A stretch of 37,953 nt of DNA from Spirosoma fluviale (GCA_945906915.1 CAMDSI010000003.1:1-37953), one strand, 5' to 3'; positions 25,829-35,076 are shown, counted from the first letter of the stretch. Made by a program: numbers and translations. The notes: generated by a model from the sequence alone, not told the origin.

Positions 25829-27814
25829 CTATTCGTTTACAGACGGCTCACGCCAGTCCCCATGTTCTTTAATTAGTTGAATTAACTCATCTACCGCTGA
25901 ATCCGCAGGAACGGACTTTTTAACGACATCCTGACCCTTATAAAGCGCAATCTTATCTTTTCCGATTCCTACATAGCCATAATCGGCATCAGCCATTTCG
26001 CCTGGTCCATTCACAATACATCCCATGATTCCTATTTTGACGCCTTTTAGGTGATCTGTTTTTTGGCGAATCAAAGCGGTCGTTTCTTGTAAGTCAAATA
26101 AGGTTCGGCCACAAGAAGGGCAAGAAATATATTCAGTCTTGGAAATACGCATTCGGCTAGCTTGTAGCGTCCCAAAATTCGTCGCATTACACAAGGCCTC
26201 TTTGTTTTTAGCATGATTCAAACTTAACAAAAGCCCATCTCCAAAACCATCAATAAATAGAGCTCCTCCATCAGTAGGTGCAAACAATTGAAATTGATCA
26301 TCCGAAATAGAAGAATAATTCAAGTGAATAATCACCGGATTCACAATGCCTTTATCCATCAAATGGAAGAAGGCGCGACGAATCGCTGGCATTTGATGCG
26401 CATTGGTTGATTTCAAAACTATCACGCACGTTTGATCAAATGAATCCGATCCCCCTAGTAATTCAGCCGCATCTAGTGCAACAAAATTTAAAACTGGGTG
26501 CTTTACGGTTGCCGTTTCAAAATCCGAATAGTTGAATAAGGGATAAACAAAATCAGAGGCCTGATAAACAGACGAATCTTGAATTTGGCGTAAACCATTA
26601 GGCAACATAAAATCAAGCGTCTGCTTGCCCGTATAGATAAAATCGGCTCCTAAATCATTCATGGCCCACTTATCAGGTTCAGGCAAGTAGAAGTGACCAA
26701 TGGCTTTTAAATCTGCAATCTCAATAGATGTTCTTGACGAAAAATCCGCAATTACGCGAGGCACTTGATGTCCACCAATCGAAAAAATCTCTGATGTCTT
26801 TCTACGGAAATGTGCGAATGGGTGAATAGGGGAGTCAAATGCTGCAGAAATACCTTCAAATGAATCAATAGGATCTTGGGATGAAGCACGTGAGTCATAG
26901 CGACGAACTAAATCTTGCGCTACCGGAATTTCAAATTCTGGATCCTCCGTCAATGAAACACGAATGGTATCGCCTAAACCATCTTCTAATAACGTTCCTA
27001 TCCCTACAGCCGATTTAATCCGACCATCTTCACCCTCACCGGCCTCTGTCACACCTAAGTGCATCGGATAATCCTTAAATCCTCCGTCCTTTAATTTCTT
27101 ACTCAATAATCGATACGCTTCCACCATCACCTGTGTATTGGAAGATTTCATCGAAAGGACGATATTAAAATAATTCTCATCCTCACAAATGCGCAGAAAT
27201 TCAAGAGCTGATTGCACCATCCCATTAGGAGTATCGCCATAACGACTTAAGATACGATCAGATAAAGAACCGTGGTTTGTTCCAATGCGCATCGCCGTTC
27301 CATATTCCTTACAAATTTTGACTAAGGGAAGGAATTTATCCCGAATACGGTCTAATTCAGCTGCATAGGATGCATCGGTATAATCAATTGTCTCAAAACG
27401 CTTCTTATCCGCGTAATTACCCGGATTAATACGCACCTTCTCGACAATTCTAGCGGCTAATTCAGCCGCATTAGGCGTAAAGTGTATATCGGCTACTAGA
27501 GGCGTATGATAACCTCGCTCACGTAAACCTTTGCGGATATTTTCTAGGTTTTGGGCTTCCTTAACTGATGGAGCCGTAATCCTGACTAATTCACAGCCTG
27601 CATCAATCATTCGAATCGATTGCTCGATAGAACCTTGGGTATCCATCGTATCTACCGTAGTCATCGACTGAATTCGAATAGGGAAATCTGACCCTAAATA
27701 AAGGTCGCCGATTTGCACAGGAATGGTGCTGCGTCTTGTATACGTATACAAAGACGACGCATAACGATTACCGTCTGCAATTAAAGGATCTGTGGACAAA
27801 GGTAAATTAGACAT
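25829..27814 (-). CDS. ispG: 4-hydroxy-3-methylbut-2-enyl diphosphate synthase, long form
   Basis: RIQSMTTVDTMD, YISCPSCGRTLFDLQ, GIMGCIVNGPGEMADADYGYVG; central insert domain; start at ATG 27814. Confidence 0.96.
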   Translation of the reverse strand: MSNLPLSTDPLIADGNRYASSLYTYTRRSTIPVQIGDLYLGSDFPIRIQSMTTVDTMDTQGSIEQSIRMIDAGCELVRITAPSVKEAQNLENIRKGLRERGYHTPLVADIHFTPNAAELAARIVEKVRINPGNYADKKRFETIDYTDASYAAELDRIRDKFLPLVKICKEYGTAMRIGTNHGSLSDRILSRYGDTPNGMVQSALEFLRICEDENYFNIVLSMKSSNTQVMVEAYRLLSKKLKDGGFKDYPMHLGVTEAGEGEDGRIKSAVGIGTLLEDGLGDTIRVSLTEDPEFEIPVAQDLVRRYDSRASSQDPIDSFEGISAAFDSPIHPFAHFRRKTSEIFSIGGHQVPRVIADFSSRTSIEIADLKAIGHFYLPEPDKWAMNDLGADFIYTGKQTLDFMLPNGLRQIQDSSVYQASDFVYPLFNYSDFETATVKHPVLNFVALDAAELLGGSDSFDQTCVIVLKSTNAHQMPAIRRAFFHLMDKGIVNPVIIHLNYSSISDDQFQLFAPTDGGALFIDGFGDGLLLSLNHAKNKEALCNATNFGTLQASRMRISKTEYISCPSCGRTLFDLQETTALIRQKTDHLKGVKIGIMGCIVNGPGEMADADYGYVGIGKDKIALYKGQDVVKKSVPADSAVDELIQLIKEHGDWREPSVNE

Positions 27815-27844
27815 AGCGGGAATAAAACGCAAAAATAGGCAATT

Positions 27845-29047
27845 CTACTTCCAAGAACTCTTTTTATGCCCAATTGTTGCGTAAAAATAGATAAAAATAT
27901 AACAAGGAATCAAAATCAAGTAAGCTGACTGTGTATTACCTAGCTGATCCGCTATTTTACCATATAACAAAGGCATCAAAGCCCCGCCCGAGATCATCAT
28001 AATAATCAAAGCAGAACCTATCTTAGTAAATTTACCTAATCCCTTAATAGCTAGAGGCCATAATGCAGGCCACATCAAGGCATTTGCAAAACCTAAAAGC
28101 GCTAAACATAAAACAGAATTAAATCCGGTAAAGGTAATGGCGCCTATTGAAAAAAGGACTCCTAAAATAGCCGAATAATTCAAGGCTTTTTGTTGAGACA
28201 AATATTTTGGAATAAAAAAGATACCAATCACGTAACCCACTAACATCCCATATAAGGTATAGGTGGTGAAGATCTTAGCCACATCCTTACTAAAACCTTG
28301 TGAAACACCATAATTAATAATTGTGTCGCCCGCAATCACTTCCACGCCTACATACAAGAAAAAAGCTACCAGACCTAAGACCAAACTCGGATAAGACCAA
28401 ACACTCGACTTCGCATTCCCAGCTTCTTCCACCGTCTCGTCTGCTTCTACTTCAGGTAAAGACGAGAACCACACCCAAACCGCTAAAACAACTAAAACCG
28501 CCGTCATAATTCCATAAGGCATAATAACGATGGCTAATTTTGAAGTACCCGCGACCGCACTAGACAGAAATAATCCACCAAAAATAAACTGACTTAAAAT
28601 ACCCGCCACCTTATTGCAAATTCCCATGACAGAAATTCGTTGTGCCGCTGAATCTGCGGGTCCCAAAATCGTCACATAAGGATTCGAAGCTGTTTGTAGA
28701 AGTGCTAAACCAGTTCCAATGACGAAAAGCCCAAATAAGAACATGGGATAATTTTCCATTTGAGCCGCTGGAATGAATAATAAAGTTCCCACAGCCATCG
28801 CTAAAAGTCCTAAAGACATCCCTTTTTTAAAGCCAGTCTTAGCTAAGACCCAAGAAGACGGAATCGCCATCACGAAATAGGAAATGAAAAAGGCAAAGGT
28901 GACTAATAAGGAATCGAAATTGTTTAATTGAAAAGCATCCTTAAAGAAGGCGATCAGCACCGAATTCACCCAGGTCACAAATCCGAAGACAAAGAAGAGA
29001 ATACCGATAATTAAAAGAGGTCCGTTTACGTTTTTTGATTGGTTCAT
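27845..29047 (-). CDS. Sugar MFS transporter, FucP-like
   Basis: MNQSKNVNGPLLIIGILFFVFGFVTWVNSVLIAFFKDAFQL..., LALLQTASNPYVTILGPADSAAQRIS; start at ATG 29047. Confidence 0.88.
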   Translation of the reverse strand: MNQSKNVNGPLLIIGILFFVFGFVTWVNSVLIAFFKDAFQLNNFDSLLVTFAFFISYFVMAIPSSWVLAKTGFKKGMSLGLLAMAVGTLLFIPAAQMENYPMFLFGLFVIGTGLALLQTASNPYVTILGPADSAAQRISVMGICNKVAGILSQFIFGGLFLSSAVAGTSKLAIVIMPYGIMTAVLVVLAVWVWFSSLPEVEADETVEEAGNAKSSVWSYPSLVLGLVAFFLYVGVEVIAGDTIINYGVSQGFSKDVAKIFTTYTLYGMLVGYVIGIFFIPKYLSQQKALNYSAILGVLFSIGAITFTGFNSVLCLALLGFANALMWPALWPLAIKGLGKFTKIGSALIIMMISGGALMPLLYGKIADQLGNTQSAYLILIPCYIFIYFYATIGHKKSSWK

Positions 29048-29052
29048 TTGGT

Positions 29053-30405
29053 TTAGTATTGATCGTTTAAAGCAAAAATTGGTTGATTTTTTTTCCATTT
29101 ACCCCGGGTAAAATCAGGGATTTGAATAGGAGCGGAGCCCTTCTTGATGGACTCCTCTGAAAGGGGTGCAATGGCAGACCATGCCGCCGCATCATATACG
29201 TCGATCGGTGGAGCTACCTTCGCTTTAATTGCCTCAATAAAGGCTCTTAAAACAAAATAATCAATTCCTCCATGGCCGGCATTTTCTGCATCTACGGCAT
29301 GTGATTTCCACAAAGGATGATCGTATTTATCTAAATAAGGCTTGGCTTCTTCCCAGCGATGCGCTTTGGCAGAAACACCCTCTAGATAAATCGATTTATT
29401 ATCTTCCATCCAAAGACCTTTCGTTCCCTGAACTCTAAATCCGAGTGAATAAGGACGAGGTGAATTCGTATCATGCGTAATAAGTATGGTTTCTCCGTTT
29501 ACACACTTAATCATCGTCTGAACAATATCGCCGCATTTGAAATTCACTTTCGCATTCGGATGATCAGCACCGCCTTTTTCTACGATGTAATTATGTAATC
29601 CCAAAGCAGGTGTCGCCATCGACGTTAAATAAGCAAACTGATTTCCACGGTTTATATTTAACATTTCAGCCACAGGTCCTAAGCCGTGAGTAGGATACAA
29701 ATCTCCGTTGCGATCGACAGAATGCTGGGTACGCCATTTGGCCTCTGAAAAACCCTTCTCCCCAAATTCAACACCACCACCATAACCTTGCTTTCCATCA
29801 TTAAATTTGACTTCGCGCAAATCATGTTGATAACCACATTGAACGTGATTTAAGGTACCAAACATCCCTTGGCGAACCATATTTAAAGTTGCCAGCACAT
29901 CTCGACGGTAACACACATTCTCTAAAATCATGCAATGAGAACCTGTTTTCTCGTACATATTCACCAAATCCCAGGATTCCTTCAAGGTAACGGTAGCCGA
30001 AACTTCCACGCCAGCGTATTTGCCTTGTTTCATCACTTCTAAGGCCATCGGAACGTGCCATTCCCAAGGAGTTGCAATTACAACACCATCGATATCCGTA
30101 CGTTTAGCTAAATTTTCAAAATCTTTTTCCGTCTTTCCGTACACTGCAGGAGCGGGACGACCTTTTTCTGAAATCATCTTCAAGGCAATATCAATTGCTT
30201 TCGGATCTATATCACAGATCGCCACGACTTCGACGTCCGTTCGATACATAGCCATTTCCAGGTGATTTTGGCCTCTTAATCCAACACCGATAAAACCTAA
30301 ACGTACTTTCGTTTGTTCTTCAGGTAGAGTCCTTAAATAAGTGGGAAATAAAGCGGTACCTGAGCTATATAGTAAGGAATCAGAGATAAATTTCCTTCTT
30401 TTCAT
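29053..30405 (-). CDS. Gfo/Idh/MocA oxidoreductase, GH109-like (alpha-N-acetylgalactosaminidase family)
   Basis: 450 aa; LGFIGVGLRGQNHLEMAM, ENVCYRRDVLATLNMVRQGMFGTLNHVQCGYQHDLREVKFN, GDLYPTHGLGPVAEMLNINRGN. Confidence 0.85.
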   Translation of the reverse strand: MKRRKFISDSLLYSSGTALFPTYLRTLPEEQTKVRLGFIGVGLRGQNHLEMAMYRTDVEVVAICDIDPKAIDIALKMISEKGRPAPAVYGKTEKDFENLAKRTDIDGVVIATPWEWHVPMALEVMKQGKYAGVEVSATVTLKESWDLVNMYEKTGSHCMILENVCYRRDVLATLNMVRQGMFGTLNHVQCGYQHDLREVKFNDGKQGYGGGVEFGEKGFSEAKWRTQHSVDRNGDLYPTHGLGPVAEMLNINRGNQFAYLTSMATPALGLHNYIVEKGGADHPNAKVNFKCGDIVQTMIKCVNGETILITHDTNSPRPYSLGFRVQGTKGLWMEDNKSIYLEGVSAKAHRWEEAKPYLDKYDHPLWKSHAVDAENAGHGGIDYFVLRAFIEAIKAKVAPPIDVYDAAAWSAIAPLSEESIKKGSAPIQIPDFTRGKWKKNQPIFALNDQY

Positions 30406-30475
30406 TTTGTTAATGATAGGTTATAAAAGATGAAATTTAAGGAAAATACTTTAATTTTATAGGAATTTAGAAAAA

Positions 30476-30898
30476 ATGACTGAAGCAACACGCGTTACCG
30501 TATTCCGAAAAGAGCATTTCAATGCAGCTCATCGATTGCATAATCCACTTTGGACTGCAGAGAAGAACAAAGAAATATTCGGATTGTGTAACAATCCGAA
30601 CTACCATGGACATAATTATGAATTAATTATCCAGGTTACCGGAACAATTGACCCAGAAACGGGTTATGTTATTGATACAAAGTTTTTATCTGATTTAGCG
30701 CAAACAGAAGTGTGCAAAAAATTTGATCACAAGAATTTAAATTTAGACGTACCTGAGTTCGCAGATTTAAATCCTTCAGCAGAAAACATTGTCATCGTTA
30801 TTTATAATAAAATGAGGGCTAAACTCCCTTCTAAATTAGATTTAAAAATCAGATTATATGAAACCGAACGAAATTTCGTTGAATTCCCTGCTAATTGA
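30476..30898 (+). CDS. 6-pyruvoyl-tetrahydropterin synthase-type protein (C-x5-HGH)
   Basis: 140 aa; FNAAHRLHNPLW, CNNPNYHGHNYELIIQVTG, FDHKNLNLDVPEFAD, LYETERNFVEF. Confidence 0.88.
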   Translation: MTEATRVTVFRKEHFNAAHRLHNPLWTAEKNKEIFGLCNNPNYHGHNYELIIQVTGTIDPETGYVIDTKFLSDLAQTEVCKKFDHKNLNLDVPEFADLNPSAENIVIVIYNKMRAKLPSKLDLKIRLYETERNFVEFPAN

Positions 30899-31559
30899 TA
30901 ATGACCATTTCTTGTTGAATGACGAGGAAATTGGGGACAATCATGTAGCCACCTCTATCGAAACACCGATGAGGGAGGATGCATTTGATCTTTCAGATTC
31001 AGAAAAAATAGCCATCATTGAATCTCATTTCCGTGAAATCATGTTGACCTTAGGTTTAGACCTAACAGATGATTCTTTGCGCGGAACTCCTAAGCGAGTA
31101 GCTAAAATGTACATCCAAGAGATATTTAATGGATTAAATCCAGCTAACGAGCCTAAAATCGCCTTATTTGATAATAAATATGGCTATAATGAAATGTTGA
31201 TCGAAAAGAATATTTCTTTCTATTCGAATTGCGAACACCATTTTGTACCCATCGTAGGTAAAACACACATTGCGTACATTTCATCGGGTCAAGTAATTGG
31301 GCTTTCGAAATTGAATCGCATTGTTCAATATTTTGCTAAAAGACCTCAAGTTCAAGAGCGTTTGACCATGCAAATTGCTAAATTCCTTCAAAAGGTATTA
31401 AAAACGGATCATGTGGCGGTTTTCATCGATGCTAAACACTTGTGCGTTTCTTCTAGAGGAGTTAAAGATGATGCTACTTCTACAATTACCTCGTATTATG
31501 GAGGTAAATTCCAAGAGGAAAATACCAAAAGAGAATTCTTACAGTCTATCCAAGGTTAA
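30858..31559 (+). CDS. folE: GTP cyclohydrolase I
   Basis: 233 aa; LRGTPKRVAKMYIQEIFNGL, FYSNCEHHFVPIVGKTHIAYI, VIGLSKLNRIVQYFAKRPQVQERL. N-terminus uncertain (overlaps the upstream gene by 41 bp). Confidence 0.95.
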   Translation: MKPNEISLNSLLIDNDHFLLNDEEIGDNHVATSIETPMREDAFDLSDSEKIAIIESHFREIMLTLGLDLTDDSLRGTPKRVAKMYIQEIFNGLNPANEPKIALFDNKYGYNEMLIEKNISFYSNCEHHFVPIVGKTHIAYISSGQVIGLSKLNRIVQYFAKRPQVQERLTMQIAKFLQKVLKTDHVAVFIDAKHLCVSSRGVKDDATSTITSYYGGKFQEENTKREFLQSIQG

Positions 31560-31561
31560 TT

Positions 31562-32260
31562 ATGGGAAAATACGTTATTGTAGGTGCTAGCCAAGGGATT
31601 GGCGAGTCCATTGCTACTGCTTTGGTCGCTAAAGGCCATGAAGTCATTAATTTTTCTCGAAACCCTACCAGTATTTCGGGAGTTGTGAATTATACTTGGG
31701 ATGCTCTAGCATCTGACGATTCTGCTTTAGCAGCAATTACAGGTCCCTTAGACGGAATTGCCTATTGCCCAGGGAGCATCAACTTAAAACCATTTCATCG
31801 TTTAGCTTCAGCAGATTTTGAAAAAGATTTCCAAATAAATGTTTTGGGCGCGGTACGAGTGATTCAAGCTTTATTACCTGCCTTAAAACAATCAGATACG
31901 TCATCCATCGTTTTATTTAGTACGGTCGCTGTGCAGACGGGAATGGGATTCCATGCTTCCATTGCGAGTGCAAAAGGAGCCATAGAAGGTTTGACTAGAT
32001 CTTTAGCAGCTGAATTATCAGCTAATAAAATTCGGGTAAATGCCATAGCACCATCCTTGACTTTAACTCCATTAGCTGGAGCCTTATTAAATTCACCGGA
32101 AAAAATCGAAGCAGGAGGAAAACGCCATCCCCTAGGACGTGTGGGACAAGCGGAGGATGTAGCTAATTTAGCGGCATTCCTTTTAGACCCGACAAATTCG
32201 TGGATTACAGGTCAAATAATGGGGGTAGATGGGGGAATCGGTTCCTTAAGGACGAATTAA
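31562..32260 (+). CDS. SDR-family protein with altered catalytic residues
   Basis: 232 aa; VIVGASQGIGESIA (Rossmann), C-terminal SWITGQIMGVDGGIGSL. Confidence 0.88.
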   Translation: MGKYVIVGASQGIGESIATALVAKGHEVINFSRNPTSISGVVNYTWDALASDDSALAAITGPLDGIAYCPGSINLKPFHRLASADFEKDFQINVLGAVRVIQALLPALKQSDTSSIVLFSTVAVQTGMGFHASIASAKGAIEGLTRSLAAELSANKIRVNAIAPSLTLTPLAGALLNSPEKIEAGGKRHPLGRVGQAEDVANLAAFLLDPTNSWITGQIMGVDGGIGSLRTN

Positions 32261-33243
32261 GAACGAGCTAACGTTTCGTTAAAATGTTTTTGGTTTAGGG
32301 CCAAATTCATCTGATTCCATGCTATTTTCTTCGTAAAGGCCTCTTTGCGTATCGCACAATCCGAAATCGAACAATGATTGCAGCACTCATCTAAACAAGG
32401 GTCTGCATGCACAAATATCTCTACGTGAGTAGCCTGCAGCTCGCCTAACATTTGTTCAAAGCCGTGAATTTCTTCGTGTGTTCTGCTCAAATCCCAATAG
32501 CGCGGCAATGTCAAATGGCAATCAATATGTAAATCGCCTCCATATTGTTGGACGCGCAAATTGTGCAAGTCAATCCATTCTTCTTTTTTATTCGAAACAA
32601 TCCAATTCGTTACTTTTTCAAACACAGCAGGATTCGTCTCATCCATTAAGGCTGCCACGGATTCTCTTATCAAATTTATTCCTTGCCAGCACATAAATCC
32701 AGCAAATAAGAAGGAGGCAACAGAATCTACCCAATACCAATTGGTAAAATAGGTAATGGCTAAGGCAAGCACTACTAAAATACCATTATAGGCATCTAAG
32801 CGAAGGTGTTTACCATCAGCAATTAAGGCGGGAGAGTGAGAGGAGCGTCCTTTTTGGACTAAAAAATAGCCTAAAACTCCATTAACTGCCGCAGAAATAA
32901 AAGATACACCTATACCCAAATCCAAGTTTTTAAGTTCTGGTGATGAATACAAATGCTCTGAGGCATGTAAGAAAATATAGGCTGAGGCTAATAAAATAAG
33001 GACTCCTTCTAATCCTGACGCAAAGAATTCAATTTTCCCGTGGCCATAGGGATGATTCAAATCTTTAGGTAAAGAGGCTAAATAGATCGAGTAATAGGCA
33101 AAACAGGCGGCGACCACATTAATAATTGACTCTAAGGCATCCGTTAATAAAGTTGTGGATCCACTAGCATAGTAAACCGCAAACTTCGCTACCATGATCA
33201 GTACCGAAACGACAAAAGAAAGAAGGACAAGCCGCTGTTTCAT
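32257..33243 (-). CDS. Cation diffusion facilitator transporter with Cys-rich C-terminus
   Basis: MKQRLVLLSFVVSVLIMVAKF..., STTLLTDALESIINVVAA, HPYGHGKIEFF; tail DPCLDECCNHCSISDCAIRKEAF; start at ATG 33243. Confidence 0.9.
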   Translation of the reverse strand: MKQRLVLLSFVVSVLIMVAKFAVYYASGSTTLLTDALESIINVVAACFAYYSIYLASLPKDLNHPYGHGKIEFFASGLEGVLILLASAYIFLHASEHLYSSPELKNLDLGIGVSFISAAVNGVLGYFLVQKGRSSHSPALIADGKHLRLDAYNGILVVLALAITYFTNWYWVDSVASFLFAGFMCWQGINLIRESVAALMDETNPAVFEKVTNWIVSNKKEEWIDLHNLRVQQYGGDLHIDCHLTLPRYWDLSRTHEEIHGFEQMLGELQATHVEIFVHADPCLDECCNHCSISDCAIRKEAFTKKIAWNQMNLALNQKHFNETLARS

Positions 33244-33248
33244 TACGA

Positions 33249-33256
33249 CAAAGATA
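33249..33256 (-). promoter_or_regulatory. Predicted -7 box TATCTTTG of the CDF gene
   Basis: Exact TAnnTTTG ending 5 nt before the ATG. Confidence 0.4.
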
Positions 33257-33269
33257 GTATTTTTACCGG

Positions 33270-33824
33270 ATGGAAAAGGAAAACAATCCCTGGAAAACAA
33301 TCAGTCAGGAAACGGCATATGAGAATGCGTGGATTCGGGTGGAACACCACCAAGTGTTGAATCCAGCTGGAAATCAAGGTATTTATGGAAAGGTGCACTT
33401 CAAAAATACCGCGATTTCGATTGTTCCCGTAGACTCCGACGGCTTTACTTATTTAGTAGGGCAATTCCGTTATACACTGAATGCCTATTCTTGGGAGGTA
33501 CCTGAAGGCGGTTGCTCCATCGAATCGGGGGAATCTATAGTAGAGGCTGCTAAACGCGAACTTTTGGAAGAAACTGGACTTGTCGCTACAGAGTGGAAAG
33601 AACTAGGGGAGGTCTACCTTTCGAATTCCGTGAGTGATGAGAAAGCGGTAATTTATTTAGCCCAAAACCTGAGTCAACACCAAGCCTGCCCAGAAGAAAC
33701 AGAAATATTAAAAATTAGAAAACTCCCACTGAAAGACGCTATAGAAATGGCTAAAAATGGGGAAATAACAGACGCATTAAGCGTTCTGAGTCTATTAAAG
33801 ATCCCAGCTTTGCATCTGTTTTAA
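33270..33824 (+). CDS. NUDIX hydrolase (ADP-ribose pyrophosphatase-like)
   Basis: 184 aa; GGCSIESGESIVEAAKRELLEETGL (Nudix box). Confidence 0.92.
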   Translation: MEKENNPWKTISQETAYENAWIRVEHHQVLNPAGNQGIYGKVHFKNTAISIVPVDSDGFTYLVGQFRYTLNAYSWEVPEGGCSIESGESIVEAAKRELLEETGLVATEWKELGEVYLSNSVSDEKAVIYLAQNLSQHQACPEETEILKIRKLPLKDAIEMAKNGEITDALSVLSLLKIPALHLF

Positions 33825-34562
33825 TTCATCATAATCAGTCAAATCATATTTAATAGGCACAATACTGACATAATTTTCTGCTAAAGCATCTAGATCAGTA
33901 TTGTTATTCAAATCTTCATTGAATAAATCTCCATCCATCCAATAATAAGGCTTTCCATAGGGATCTTTACGCTCTTCAAATCGCTCTCTAAAGATGGCAT
34001 TGGCTTGTTTAACTACTTTAACTCCTTGTAATGGCACAGAAGAATGTGCAGGAAAATTCACATTTAAAGTTAAACCTTTAGGTAATCCATGAACGAGTAC
34101 TTGCTGGCAGATTTTAATAATATAATCATGGCAGTGAGAAAAATTCGCATCTGACGCAAAGTCGCAAAGGGAAAATCCAATGGCGGGAATACCTTCCATA
34201 GCTGCTTCTATCGCTGCAGACATCGTTCCTGAATATAAAACGGCAATTGAAGCATTCGACCCATGGTTAATGCCAGAAACGACCAAATCAATTTTTCTAT
34301 CCTTTAAAATCTGGTGCTTACCTATCTTAACACAATCAGCCGGGGTTCCTGAACATTTATAGGATTGGATATGATCTCCAAAATCAGTCGTCTTAACCAC
34401 GCGCAATGGTTCACCCAGTGTAATCGCGTGACCCATTCCCGATTGATGTGTATCAGGAGCAACCACAACCACTTCGCCCATTTCTGACATAATTTCCGTT
34501 AAAACACGGATACCTTTGGAATAGATCGAATCGTCGTTTGCGATGAGAATAAGTGGCTTCAT
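33795..34562 (-). CDS. surE: 5'/3'-nucleotidase SurE
   Basis: 255 aa; LILIANDDSIYSKGIRVL, VVAPDTHQSGMGHAIT, SGINHGSNASIAVLYSGTMSAAIEA. Confidence 0.95.
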   Translation of the reverse strand: MKPLILIANDDSIYSKGIRVLTEIMSEMGEVVVVAPDTHQSGMGHAITLGEPLRVVKTTDFGDHIQSYKCSGTPADCVKIGKHQILKDRKIDLVVSGINHGSNASIAVLYSGTMSAAIEAAMEGIPAIGFSLCDFASDANFSHCHDYIIKICQQVLVHGLPKGLTLNVNFPAHSSVPLQGVKVVKQANAIFRERFEERKDPYGKPYYWMDGDLFNEDLNNNTDLDALAENYVSIVPIKYDLTDYDELKQMQSWDL

Positions 34563-34599
34563 ATTTTGCTATTTTGAATGCAATTTACAAATTTTGATA

Positions 34600-35076
34600 A
34601 TGATTTTACGCAAAGCAAGGCTTGAAGATATACCCACCATACAAGAAATTGCAGAGGAAGCCTGGAGGCCTACTTATGGGCTTATTTTGACAGAGGAACA
34701 GACCATGTATATGATTCCGATGATGTACAACACGGAATTAATTAGCGAGCAAATTGACTTGTTTTCAATGCTCGAGATGGATGGACATGCCATTGGCTAT
34801 TGTGCGTTTGAAAAAACCTCTGAAACGGATGGAAAATTACATAAACTCTATTTGCGTCCCTCTATAAAACAAAAAGGTGCAGGAAGCTTTATAATCGAGC
34901 AAATAAGCAACCAGGCTCGCTTATTAGGCCTTACATCTATCTATTTAAATGTAAATAAATTAAATTCTGCTGTAACTTTTTACCTCAAAAAAGGATTTAT
35001 AGTAGATCGTGAAATGATCTTAGACATAGGCAATGGCTACGTTATGGACGATTTTGTGATGCGATTATTCCTATAG
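34600..35076 (+). CDS. GNAT-family N-acetyltransferase
   Basis: MILRKARLEDIPTIQEIAEEAW..., LHKLYLRPSIKQKGAGSFIIEQI, NSAVTFYLKKGF; start at ATG 34600. Confidence 0.88.
   Translation: MILRKARLEDIPTIQEIAEEAWRPTYGLILTEEQTMYMIPMMYNTELISEQIDLFSMLEMDGHAIGYCAFEKTSETDGKLHKLYLRPSIKQKGAGSFIIEQISNQARLLGLTSIYLNVNKLNSAVTFYLKKGFIVDREMILDIGNGYVMDDFVMRLFL

Noticed and set aside
25829-27814. IspG unusually long at over 600 aa
   Set aside because: A long insert-containing IspG is a known form in Bacteroidota, Chlamydiae and plants, so not novel.
28321-28509. Plus-strand 62-aa ORF
   Set aside because: Antisense to the MFS transporter, low complexity.
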